Assembly: GCA_944990035.1 (NCBI GenBank) | Contig: CALYLX010000146.1 | Span: 434,001-498,000 of the forward strand | Reading direction: 5' to 3' | DNA from: Clitopilus passeckerianus | Taxonomy: Eukaryota; Basidiomycota; Agaricomycetes; Agaricales; Entolomataceae | DNA length: 64,000 nt | In this document: positions 1 to 11,605 of the stretch, piece after piece | How positions within the stretch are numbered: position 1 is the stretch's first letter | Layout of the letters: every line of letters begins with the position of its first letter | Made by a program: the position numbers and the translations under genes | The notes under the pieces: model-generated | Told to the model about the DNA's origin: nothing | What the model saw: the letters and a program-made list of their open reading frames with translations, nothing else | Databases searched by the model: none

Positions 1-1933
1 GTATCATCCTGCACGAATCTCCTGACTCGAGTCAACCCAGTCAAAGCGCCGGAGGCTTCATTACGATGGATGATGCCAAACTCCGCCATCCTGATTGGGA
101 GCTCCTTATATGAACGGTCGCGTGAGTCAAAGATGAGAGCATGGCCGGGGCAGTTCATGGGTTTGAGAGCCCATTTCTCCTTCTCAACGTCGAGGATGAA
201 CATGTCATCCTTGTAGTTTTGCCAATGGCCCGAGGTTTCCCAGAGCTTGCTGTTGTACATGTTCGGGGAGATGACTTCCTGGTAACCGCGTTTCCAGTAC
301 TCTGACTAGAGAGAGCATGAGGATATCTACCTATCAATACTGCGAATGCCCTTACCCTCATGAGCTCGAGAAGAGTGTTGTATATCCTAGTACCATGGGG
401 TAACCAGAAGCAGCTGCCAGGACTGAGGTCGTTGAAGAAGTACAATTCTTGCTCCTGAATGGAGCGTCAATTTCATATTCCAGGCGTATATAACAGGTTT
501 TGCTAACCTTTCCGATCTTTCTGTGATCGCGCTTGGCAGCCTCGGCAAGGAATGCCTTGTACTCAGTAAGCTGTTTCTTATCCGGGAACGAGATACCGTA
601 GATACGTTGCAAAGATTCTTTGGTGGGGTCACCGAGGAAGTAGGACGCTGAGTTCTGAAGGATAGAATAAGCATTAATAACGATGCTTGGATCTATATAC
701 TATATACAGACCTTGGTGACCATGAATGCCTTGATCTTGCCAGTATGGGGAATATGGGGACCAACACAGAGGTCGATCATGGGACCACAACGATAGACGG
801 TAGTGGACGTCCCGTCAGGGATCTTCGAGTCGATGAGGTATTGCTTGTATTTGTTATACTGCATATAACTTCAGCCGGCGAAGAAGCTAGGAAACGAGGA
901 CGGAGAACTGACATGGAACATCTCAAGCAACTTCTCCTTCTTGATGACAAGCCTCTCGAACTTTTGCTTCTCTTTCACGGCGCTCTCAGCCAGCTTCTCG
1001 AGCGCAGGGTAATCAGCGTTGACAACAGGCCGGTCTTGAATACCCATTTCATAGAAGAAACCATCGTCCGTGGGAGGGCCGAGACAGAGGTGGCACCCGT
1101 AATGCCTTTCGGCTGCTTCGCCGAGAACGTGTGCGGAGGAGTGCCAGAAGACCTTCTTGCCTGGGAGCAGAATGTTGAGTGAGGAGTTTTAACCTGTGCT
1201 ACTGGACATACCTTCAGGGTCTTCAAAGGTCAACAATTCTAGTTTGCATGACTTCTCTAATGGTCGGTCGAGATCCCAGAGTACTCCATCGACCTAATAA
1301 GTTTCGATGTTAAGAACAAGCGGCGGTTAGACAAGGCCTTGATACGCACTTTTGCAATGACGATGCGTTCTGAAAAGCTCTTAGATAGCTCCTTCGCGAT
1401 GTCCATGGGACTTGTATCCCAGCTTTTAGCTTTTCTCTCCGCCCCGTCCCGCATAGTGACAGTAATCTCTTCTCTAGGTTGGGCTAGAGTGGCATAAGTT
1501 ACGAGTCATGGGGTAAGATAGGTTAATGACTCACACTTCACGAACTCATCGTACTCTGCTTTGAGCTCATCGAACATCTTGATACGGTGATCAAAAAACT
1601 CTGGCTTGGGTTGCATCTGCGAAAAAATGGTCAGCATGAGTGTCTGCCATGTCATAACTGTGAACGCACTTCTAGGGGATAGGCAGAGGCTTCAGCGCCT
1701 TTTGCCTTCTTTTCCTTGGGCTCTTTAGGTTTCTTCTCGGTGTCTGCATGAGGGCTCTCGAGGGCAGGGAGCTGAGCAGGGTGTGAGGTGGATGCGACTG
1801 GATGCGCCATTGCCGTAGACCGCGTCGAGCAGCAGCGAAGATGCAATGATAAGGGTATGTGGTAAGCCGATAATCTATACCGGAGAAATATAGATATAGG
1901 CGGTCGACTTCGAGTCAGCCTTTGAGCAAACAT
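1..1933 (-). CDS. threonyl-tRNA synthetase (partial, C-terminal part beyond window edge)
   Basis: Charges tRNA-Thr with threonine for translation. Minus-strand exons read in order as a charged Lys/Glu-rich N-terminus, a TGS-like segment, the second additional (editing) domain (a [15 protein letters not shown] stretch near 1080-1130) and the class II catalytic core. The core includes [12 protein letters not shown] (about 150) and the motif 2 region ending [10 protein letters not shown] at the window edge, so motif 3 and the anticodon-binding domain are missing. The cytosolic start is probably the ATG at 1808-1810 (MAHPVASTS). An in-frame upstream ATG at 1931-1933 adds about 41 residues rich in Arg with no acidic residue, which resembles a mitochondrial presequence; I give the longer span for this reason. 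Several short introns interrupt the gene. The family call is firm; exact exon ends and the use of the upstream start are inferred. Confidence 0.93.
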
Positions 1934-2068
1934 CCAAATCGATCAAAGTCACGCGTTGGCACATCCACAAGAACTGACTCTGAGCAAATTTGGCACAGCA
2001 ACACAACCCTGGCTAACAGCTACGCGCTAATCTAATCTCTATTCAAACAACATAGATTACAGGTAATA

Positions 2069-5000
2069 TTATACGCTATCTTCAACCTTCCATACTTTAA
2101 TGACTCCAGCCCGATCCCCACTTATTATACCTCCTCGGAAAGGTGCGTCTATACAGGCCAGCGCGGTAATAACGTCTTGATGTGGCCTCAGCAGGATGTG
2201 CTGACTCTGGGTTATCAGTGACATCCGTTGACGTGGCCTGTTACTCAGGCTACTGTTTGCAGACGGGGGAAGCCAAGACTCGACATATGTCGAACATGTC
2301 CCGGAGCTAAGAGTCCTACAGAACCGGTCAGAGAAACGTAAACCCACTTTCAGAGTAAAAAAACTCACTGATATGTTGGCTTGTCATACTCGGACTCCAT
2401 CCCGCTGAGCACAGCCGTCTTCTCTACCTTCCCCAAATCCCACAATCTGATCTTGCGGTCTTCAGAACCACTAAGAATGAACCCTCTACCGCTTCTTCCA
2501 GATGAGTGACCTTCGCTAAGTCCACTGAGTTCTGACCTATGGGAGGAATGTCCACCAAACTCCAGACCTGTCACGAACGCGCGAACATCTGGCGCCGGGT
2601 CTAGTTTTGCATTCTCGCCAGATGCAACACGACTCATCCCACGTGGTAACTGTTCAGCCTGGCGTGAGCGTACAAGAGCAGCGATAGCGGCAGCAGGGCT
2701 GGTATCTGCATCAACAGCGGTGAGTTCGTGGGGTTCCTGCACAGGCTCCATGGTTGTCGACTGTGGGATCCTCGTCACGAAAGTCTCCACGAGCGCCGCC
2801 CTTTCGATATCCCAAACTTCGATTAGATTGGTCGATGAGCGATCTGTGTTGCGTTTTGATGACTCAATGGACACCAAGACCCATTTCCCCTTTCCTTTTG
2901 ACGGGTGAACGGCACATTGATGGATTCGGACTGAACGCCCACTTGAAGCCACGCCAGCATGCCAGCTCTTGAGTAAGATACCGAATCGTCGGTCCCAGAG
3001 CGTCAGGACACCGGTGGATGTACCAACAAGTATCCAGGACCTCTTCCTATCAAGGCAAATGCAAGTAATGGGCCCATAGTGGCGGGGATTCTCCATGGAT
3101 TGAAGGACTCTCATTGTTCGTAGATCGAGGATGGTGATACTGGAGTGAGTGGTGGCATAAACAAGATTTGAGGATGTGTCTAACGGGAAAGGATTAGACC
3201 AATGACCTTTTGCAAAAAGTAAGGCTCACCTGTGTTGTAATGCGTCATGCAGGTAATGTACTCTCCAATGGTATCAACTCGATGCTCTCGGATAACCTGT
3301 AGCTTTCCGTACTTCAGAAGGCTTCCTCCAGAGGTCGTATGCACCCTGACCACATGCAAACTGCTATCATCCGCCGCACTGGCAAAGCAATGCACCCCCT
3401 CTAGGATGCAAACACACTTGACCCTGGCATGATGTTGTCCGTACGTATGTCTCGGTTTACTGGTGACATTCCTTTCCAACCGAGCGGTATCCCAGACCTT
3501 CACGGTCTTGTCATCTGATGCAGTAACAAAGAACATATGATCTGGAGACACAGCAATCCCGGTAATAGCATCGGCATGAGAGTTGAGGTTGGCAATGAGA
3601 TTGGCGTCAAGTTGGCGGTTGGAACTGTCACGCGAACTAAAGCCGTGTCGAACAGTACCTCGCCTGCGGACTGGTCCTTCGTGGACTTTCGGACCAAAGT
3701 CTTGTTGCAGCTCCCGATTGTTGTCGAGATAGAGATTCTCCAATAGGTTACTAATTCCAGGTTCTTGTCCATCTAGACCGCACAGATGAGTATTTGTTCA
3801 ATTTTCTTACTTCGTGTTCAACGCACCATAAGTCGAGATCGGCTGTATAGACGGCACCCGCGGTCGGCTACTACCAGTCCCTGCTCTTAAGGTAGTGGAC
3901 ATGGACATGGGCGAAGACCTTCCAGACATGTCTGGCGACTCCTCCGCTCGGATATGCGAATGTGTGTCCAGTAATCCAATCGCGTTCGCTCTTGATGATC
4001 CAACTGCGGGGGCCGCCTTCTGGCCGTCCATACTCCCGATGTGCAGCCGACTTGTAGGTCGGAAGGTTTGCGAGTTGGAGTTTGATAGTAGAGATTCAGT
4101 CGGGCTACCTGATCGTTCTTGACCTGGAGAAAGCGCCGCATTCATGCCAGGAATCGGTGGAACGGTGGGAGAGAGGGATGTTCTTGGAGAGGGTTGATTA
4201 AGGCCGACGGAGGATACGGATCCATTGATCGTCGCGAGTCTACGACGAAGATCTTCGAATGGTGCACCGGAGCCACTATGCTCGGAGATTCTAGGGCTGA
4301 GAATGGGTGTTTGGCCAATAGTGTCCATAGTCGATCTGCGCGATGCTTGTATCCGAGCTGATCTTGGGAACACATCGGAATTCCTGGTCTTCAAGAAGAC
4401 AGTCTGCGGAACGATTCCCAACTTTTGCAGCTCGATATCACCAATGACTTTCAGATTTTTGCCGACTTCAGGCTCGTTATGAAGTCTCGACGCAAAACTA
4501 GAAATCAAGTTAGGAAAGGCCATCCTCAGGCGGGTTTTAAGTACCTTGAGGTGGCATTGGCTAGCTTGACAATATAATCCCGCATTGCCAGCAGCTTGCT
4601 TTCTTCAGCGCTAGTCATACCTAGCTGTTGCAACTTCACGAAATGAGCTTCATCCCTAGAAGGATGTCAGCTGAGGTAGCTGGTAAATAGTTTAACCTCT
4701 TACTCCTCCGACTTGCTCCTGCTGATGGCAGTGGCCCCTTTGCGAATTGATGCAACACTTTCACGAGGGGATTCTACCTTCCCTGTCGTTGGCCTTTTCC
4801 CGCCTCTCCAGAAGCTTTGCTTATCGGCCTTTACAGCCCAGTTTACCGCTGCGTCCAAGATCTGCCTGGGTAACTATGCAAAGCCTATAAGAGTCCCGTA
4901 CGGTTGGGGGGACAAATTGGCTTACTGGAGGTTTGGTGGTCATCAGCAAGCTCTGTTCGTCAATAACGGTGACATCAGACTTGAGGAAGTGCCGCAGGGA

Positions 5001-7885
5001 TGGATACAAGATACACCAGACGTCACTTGGTGGGAGTTGTCGAGCAGCAGCAGAAATGAAAGAAACGGCGCCTGGTTGATCATATTCAGCTAGACACAAA
5101 ATAGTCAGGTCAATGATGTTACCTTGTCGTATCCAAATGTTCGGGTGATACAAGAACCCGAGAGTGGCACTCATAAGCTCCCATATCCTCATCTTCTGAA
5201 ATAGCCCCAGTTCGCAAAGACTGGTAAGGGTGGCAAGGACTTTCGCAACAACCGTTTCCTCAACATCTATCACGAAATGTCAGCAAATGAGTTTTAGCCA
5301 GAGAGAAAGGGTAATCCGACCTGACAACGCCTGGACCATCAGGGGGAGAATATACTCCTCCAAGCTTCTTCCACCAGCACAAGCAGCAACATCAACAATA
5401 CTTTCAAAGAAGGCATGCCGCAAAAGCCATTCTCGATCATTTAGATAGGTGATCATATGGCTCAATAATACGTCGTTCGTCTTCTGCCGGCCAAGGAAGA
5501 TACAGAGTGAAGAGATATCGTGTAGCACCGCACGTTTGACCGTGCTAGAAGGATCCATAAGAAGGGCAGAGAGGTGTTCCTGTATATTGTTCTGCAGGTC
5601 TTGCATACTGGCGTCGTATGAAATCTTTGAGAGCAGGTCAGAGAAGGCTTCCTCGAGGCAACGACGAGTTTTACCTCGTAATGACCCTGTTCGTACTCCT
5701 GAGCCTCACTAGACAACTTGAACGTTCCGTGGGCCTTGAGGGCCTGACCCATCTCTAGATATCTTACGGCTGTGTCCGCTAGTTGAGAGATACATTGCGC
5801 ATATGCACACCGAACAGAAACTTCTGGATCTTGGACTAGATGCTTGATATTTGGGATAATGTATTCAGGGAAGATTGAGGCGTTGGATGGAGTAATGACC
5901 GTCACAAGCATTAGCTAGGAGGCTCGACTCAGAGTTAAGAGGTGAGAAGATAGTTGCAAGGCTTACCACTTGCATCAAGGTCCGCAGAGCAGCAAGCCGG
6001 ACGATTGCAGCTTCGTCATGAAGTAGCTCCATGATGAATGGAACCATGCGGTCCAGTTTCGCTTCGTCGGTGAGATGGCATGATAGTGCAAGGAACACAT
6101 CCATGGCATGGATCTTGGATGTGGCGAGGGCGCAATTGCGAATGTTGGCAGTGACGAGCGCAAGTACGATGAGAGCTGGCCCATCTGAACATGAGAAAAA
6201 TTCAGCATATTTTCGAGACTTCTATGAGAAAAGGCTCAAACCTTCTGCAGCTGCTCTTGAGCTAGTATAGGTAGACCGGAGCTGCGAGTCACGATTTGGA
6301 ATGTGAAGCTCTACCGGAAGGATATCCTACAACATACGCAATTAGAGCAAGTAGCATTCAAAGAAGGGGTATCATTACCTGAAAGGGTTTGGAAACGCTT
6401 GTGGAGGGGTATTCAATCTTGATGTTAGGGTTGCCGCCCTCTTCGAATGATTCTGGGACAAGGTAGGGTTCTATACTCTCATAATCGCTCCAAACCTTCT
6501 CCAGCCTGTGATCTGACTCATTGGGTGGCGTTTCTGGAGCCGCATTTGCGGTAGGAGCATTACTGATGTGCCCGTAGGATGAGCCACTTCGCAATGTAGA
6601 TCCCGTTGACGATGGAGGTATGCTGGGGTTGGCGTTGGACGCCGATTCTGTGTGAGTTGGGGTCGAAGGTGCATCTTGGGATTTGTGGGATATATCATTG
6701 AGTGAAGACACGTAGTTATGCAGGAATGAGTAGAATGACTCCGGAAACACCGTTCCGCGCGAGGTATGGAGGAGTGTGTCAAAGGTCGGGCGAGCGGATG
6801 GATCAAGATGTATCATTTGTTTGATCAGAATCTACTAGCAAGTAATCAGTTTCTGAATACTTGACAAAGAACAATTTACACACTCTGACACCGTCGTCGT
6901 CAATGGAGGCAAGATGTTGGTCGACATTGTACTCTCCCTCACGATATTTGAACAATTGACTCAGTGTGAATAGTTGTGCGCCTTCAAGGAAAAGCTCCGC
7001 AATGACGCATCCAGCACTAAAGCAGTCCATGGCCTCAGTGACCTTCCCATCTCGTTTGCCGTCGATGTCGTCCATGGCGAGTTTATTCTTCTTGGCAGTG
7101 ATATCTGGATTCTCTGCAGCGGTGTAGAACCGTTCAGGTGCAATGTAGCATGTTCGTCGACCGGATGTGTCGAAGTAGAAGGAGAAATCCGAGGGGTCAT
7201 CGAGAGGGAGATATGTAGGCTTGTAGGATGCAAAGTCGGTGAGATAGACCCAGTTCCATGACGTTACGAGAACATTTTCAGACTTGATGTCCCCATGAGA
7301 AACCTTGCGGTTCCGAGCATCACGCATAGCGTTGAGCAGCTGAAAGGCGATCCACCTTTTCTCGATCATGCTCAGAAAGGGCCGTGTACTGGGCATGTCA
7401 TTGTCAGTCAATACTTATCATAACCAGCAGGTTACGAACCTTATTCTGTCATACAAGTTGCTTGCCATCCATTGCCTTATGATATAGCCAGCTTTATCTG
7501 TTTCCACGAACGCTTGGTAGTTATATATGTTCGAGATGTCAATTAAGGATTCCCTGTCCACTGAAGCAGTTTGTTAGCCATGGGAGCGAGGGTTTGAAGA
7601 AACTACTTACTCTTTAACCTCCGGTGGTAGGTACGCAAGGACAAACCTGGGTCAGGTTTAATGAACACCTTGATAACCATGTATCCGTTCTCATGTCGAC
7701 ATTTCACGGATTTGAGGAAACGAGCCGAGCCCAGGCTATGCAGAACGGGTTAGCCAGTTGAGAGTGTACTGCAGCGTTGCTGCTAACCTCTTGTCATATA
7801 TAATGTCCCCTCCTAACTCTGCGACGAAAGAGTCCAGTGCTCCAGTTGTTCTCGTAAGGGTAGATCCCGAGTGTATGTTGCCCAT
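2069..7885 (-). CDS. VPS15: VPS15, regulatory kinase-like subunit of the Vps34 PI3-kinase complex
   Basis: VPS15 scaffolds Vps34, and with Vps30/Atg14 or Vps38 it drives autophagy and endosomal sorting on membranes. The start at 7883-7885 reads MGNIHSGST, which fits the N-myristoylation signal of this family. The kinase region (about 7885-6370) carries HGDIKSENVL in place of HRDLK and LTDFAS in place of DFG, both hallmarks of Vps15. HEAT-like helical repeats follow (about 6300-4560). Next come a Ser/Pro-rich linker (about 4500-3810) and C-terminal WD40 repeats (about 3740-2069, with VKVWDTARL, IRLWDLGKV and IKVWKVEDSV ending at a TAA in 2069-2071). The gene is split by many short introns and shows no internal break that splicing cannot explain. 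It lies head-to-tail with the tRNA synthetase about 136 bp downstream. Exon borders were not all resolved. Confidence 0.95.
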
Positions 7886-8222
7886 CGTTTAATCAGCTGC
7901 CAAGGGTCTAGTCTCTGTGTCTTCGGCCGATTTCTTGAGTTGTCATGTACAGGCAAAGAACGAGTTCATGAGGTGTTCTGTGCAAGGATGGCCCTCTGTG
8001 CGCGTAACGGCAGTGCATGCAGTCGCGTCTTAGCAGTTGTTAGCATCAGGGCTGGTAGCCAAACATGCCAGAAAAGGCACTCCTGCCGAAACTGGCAAGA
8101 GCCTTACGAAAAGCTTGGAAAAAACCTTTTCGAACAAATTCCCATTATTATCGAGCCTTCTACTATTTCCAACGCCATACGATGTCGATCTACGATATAA
8201 ATCTGGACTCAACTGTACTACT
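7886..8222. other. intergenic, VPS15 5' flank and downstream of the DUF2183 gene
   Basis: No gene is supported here. The stretch should hold the VPS15 promoter and the 3' UTR of the DUF2183 phosphatase gene. Open frames here are short and resemble no family. Confidence 0.5.
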
Positions 8223-9483
8223 TTAGCATTTGCCTCCAGCAACATCAATGTCCTGAAGCGAGGGAATATCCGCGTCAGTGTAGATCCTGAACTTGTTTTG
8301 TGGCACGCCTTGGAAAGCATCCGCAAACCTGGTATCCGTATTGTTTGCTCCGTCGACCTTACGAATCCATGCGCAGGTTATAAAGTCACCAAACTTGCGG
8401 AATCTGTATGGAGTGACACCGCATCAGCCTACAGGTGAATCTCTCGGTTAAACAAAGTTGCTTACGCTTCTCCATACGTCTCCGGGTCCTTCTGGGTTGA
8501 GTCTCCAACTGCAAGGAATTTTTTACTGGGATACATTCCATGGATCCTGTCAATCATTGCCGATTTATACTCGAATACGCCGTCGCTGTTTGCGAAGTCC
8601 AGCAAGCCTGGTATGTCGATAAGGGTGAGATTCTGCAGGAGGATCGGACCTTTGGACGCCGAATATGCGGAGTCGATGAACTCGTTCAGGAATGGAAATA
8701 GTTGGAAAGGGGATCCGGAGACATATATGAACTGAGGGGAATTGAGAGATTTGGCGAGGGAGGCATACAACTCCGGCATTCCAGCGACCGGTTCGGGATC
8801 GTCGAGCAGAGTAGCCTGGATCAACTTGAGTTTGTCCAGCGTGTTTGAAATCTTGACAGTGTCATCTATGTCTATACGATGGATCGCATGTCAGTGCACG
8901 TTTGAAGGCTAGAAGTACAGCCCTGACCTGAAATGACACCGAATCCTTCGTTTGGAGCATTGAAGATAGTGGCTCCGAACTCTCTTCCGTCAATGCCAGA
9001 AACTGAAACTGATGCTTGCAGCTCTCTCGTCCTCCCGCATTCACCTGCCGAAACATTCGCCAACACCATCCCCAGGTCTGGCAACCCCGACGTTTTTCCC
9101 AGCGTCGCCTTCCCGGAACAATCTCCTATATTCACATCGACGCTCTTCCCTGACAATCCCACAGCGCCGAACAACTTCAAACGCTCCTCGATATTTGACA
9201 ATTTATCGCCAATGTCGACTCCCAATGACTTGAGAGCTGCGGTTACGCCGTCGGTCAATGGCGTGAGGTTAATTGCACGCAAGGAGACAAATGCTTGGAG
9301 GCTGACAAGGCTGTTCGTCGGGTTGCTGGGATCAGGGAAGGCTGGTGCGTCGAATAGCAGAAGGTCGTCCAATACGGAGATTGAATCCCCAAAGATAGCT
9401 CGAGTCTCGTAACGTATTGGACCTGCCACGACGGAAAGGGACGTTGAAAGAAGTATGAAGGAGGCGAGAGCAAGAGAACGCAT
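8223..9483 (-). CDS. secreted APP1-like (DUF2183) phosphatidate phosphatase domain protein
   Basis: The DUF2183 domain is the catalytic domain of yeast App1, a Mg2+-dependent phosphatidate phosphatase of the HAD type. Splicing 8928-9483, 8466-8871 and 8223-8403 gives 380 residues. The junction creates SDIDDTVKIS, the DxDxT catalytic motif, right at intron 1. Further motifs are FIYVSGSPFQLFPFL (Ser/Thr motif II) and FLAVGDSTQKDPETYGEAF (conserved Lys-less GDSTQxDPE block). The start MRSLALASFILLSTSLSVVA is a signal peptide with an A-G cleavage site, so this version is probably secreted or vacuolar, unlike cytosolic App1. An in-frame ATG at 9513 would bury the signal and is less likely. Both introns (56 and 62 nt) have GT-AG ends. 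Substrate identity is inferred from the family only. Confidence 0.88.
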
Positions 9484-10575
9484 GGTTTCTTGGAGTGGCA
9501 GGAGGTTGGGCAAGAAAAGAGAATGACAATAGGATTATATGAGATCCTAAATAGTGCGCGCCGAGGGCCGTCGAAGAACCTTGATATCGATTCAGAAAGA
9601 ACGGGAAGGAGCGGCAAGGGCTTCGGAAAGGCAAAGAAAGGGACAATGAATAGGACAAAATGGAGGGCCTTCACAGAAGGTCTCCCTTGAGAAACGAAAA
9701 CTTGGGGAGGAAAGGAGGATGAGGAAATCAAGGTGTAATATTGACCCAGTTTCAGATTTAATAGCCATTATCACCGTTATGATGGTAGAAATGTCATCCT
9801 CGCCTGACATTAGAGAGATCACACTTGATGGATACTGTCGGCGCCGAGCCCAACACCTCGAACAAGCGTTACTAGGAGCATATGAACCATTTATGAATCG
9901 TCAAGTCTCATAGACAGGGGCAAGAAGCTTAAGTATGTAGGTCGTCGATGGCCCCCGTTCTCGCTGCCTGACGGTTGCAAAGGGGAGTTGCGAGTCCGAC
10001 TTTGGCATTGACCTGCCGAGTCATCTGGCAACATTCTGTCGAAGTCTTCCACCATTCAAAGCACAGCCAGAGCACAAAGCATGTCCATCGCAAACCCAAC
10101 TGGCCTGACAGGTGATTCGAAGCAAGACCGGCGTGGGTGGCAGTTTGCAACGCATGGATGGTAGCATAGGCTAGATCAACATCGTGGTTGTGATCAAAAA
10201 GACGGATCATCCGTGGCATTGTTGATGAATTCCGAAAGCCCACTTGGAAGCTCCCAAAGCAGCATAAAGCATCAAACATAGGACAATTCATAGCTCGATA
10301 CATACAGAAAATGTACAGGGTACAGGCGTTCTATATATCGGAGGAGGGTTGCAGGGATCTGTGGGCACAAGGTTTCAACGGAATCTACGGAAAGCCTGGA
10401 AGGCGTAGGTGACAGATACACAGGCAAGGGTATCACAATACAATAATGGAAAAATAAAGATATGCACAGAAGTTCGAAGGGGGGGATAGAGTCTTGGGTG
10501 GCCACAAAGGACTTCTGCCAAGGCGAGAAGGAAAAACGGTAAACTATCAATTAATGAGTCTTCGGAAAGTTCTGA
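9484..10575. other. intergenic, no gene supported
   Basis: This holds the 5' flank of the DUF2183 gene and the 3' flank of the GPI-protein gene. Minus-strand open frames at 9929-10303 and 10272-10550 have no recognisable domain, and the second overlaps the probable 3' UTR of the GPI gene. I do not call them genes. Confidence 0.45.
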
Positions 10576-11605
10576 TCATAGCAAGGCAACAATCGGCGCG
10601 AGAGAGAACAAGGCAAATAAGTGCAGTACTCCAGAAGCTGATCGATCATGGGCACCATTGGACGTGGGGCTGGGGGCGACGCTGCTTGTACTCGACGAGG
10701 TGGAGATGGGGGTCGTGGCTGAGTGTTCGGAGGAGGGAGAGGTCACAAACCCGGACGCCGTGGAGGATGCTGGTATGGATAGAAGTGTTTGAGAGGGTAA
10801 CGGTGGAAGAGATGTGTTCAGCTTCCCGACTGTAATTGTGGAAAGCGGCTTCGTTGGCTGGGAACCACTATTAGCGAGGGAAGAGGGTATTGGTCGCGTG
10901 GATGTCGCTTCGGGAAGGGGGTCGTCGAAGGACCCTGACATACCCTCAAGACTGATAGGAAGTTAGATGAAATAGATATTCTCCAGAGAGGATCGACAAA
11001 CCTGAAGAAAGGCGAAAAGGATGCATAGGGCAAGTCTGAGGTGGAACCGTTGGCCTTAACTTTGAATGAGGTGGAAATAAAGCTAACATAGCTGTAAAGA
11101 AGTGGTCAGCTCAAGTGCCCGGGATATGATTGATTTTACTTACTAGCCATCCGAGTCCGGGCCTGCCTCAGCATTTGGCTAAAGAAGCAATTAGAACATT
11201 GCAAAAAATAAAGGCGATAGGTCTACCTTGAAGGTTACAGATCGAGTCTTCGAAACGTCGACAGGTTGCAAGGTCTGGACGAGTTTCTGTCAACTGTAGG
11301 TTAGAAGATGCTTTTTGCAACAATTTGGGCAGTTGCACACCTGCTTCCCATGATAGAGGCCAAGGGTGCAAACGCCAACATCGGATAACAACGGTTGCTC
11401 GCCGTCGTCTAGCCAAGTGATAACACAGTCCTGTCCAGCTTTGCAGAAGGACTTTGAGAAAGGGTTTACGACCTGAGGGGAGACGGTTGAGATCGTGAAA
11501 AAAGTGGAGTGGCCTGGAACGCACATAGAGTCCGGCCGTAACCGAAGAAATTAGATTCAACGTAAAGACAGCCAAAACCAGGGCCAGAGAATGAAAATGA
11601 TGCAT
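10576..11605 (-). CDS. Kre9/KNH-family Ser/Thr-rich GPI-anchored cell-wall protein
   Basis: The family is linked to cell-wall beta-glucan assembly. The start at 11603-11605 gives a signal peptide (MHHFHSLALVLAVFTLNLIS). A 51-nt intron then yields GLYVVNPFSKSFCKAGQDC and VITWLDDGEQPLLSDVGVC, the typical Kre9/KNH N-terminal pattern (GLYVxNP...xxTWxDDG...LYxGxxQ). Later exons give KLVQTLQPVDVSKTRSVTFK, PNAEAGPDSDGYYVSFIS and LPYASFSPFF. A Ser/Thr/Pro-rich stalk follows, ending in a small-residue site (SNGAHDRSAS) and a hydrophobic tail (LHLFALFSLAPIVALL), as expected for GPI attachment. At least five introns, all with GT-AG ends, keep the frame open. The family call is good; a precise role is not known. 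Confidence 0.85.

Noticed and set aside
745..1182. Plus-strand 145-codon open frame
   Set aside because: It is the antisense shadow of the threonyl-tRNA synthetase exons.
8037..8438. Plus-strand 133-codon open frame
   Set aside because: It overlaps, in antisense, the last exon and the preceding intron of the DUF2183 gene, whose splice model is well supported.
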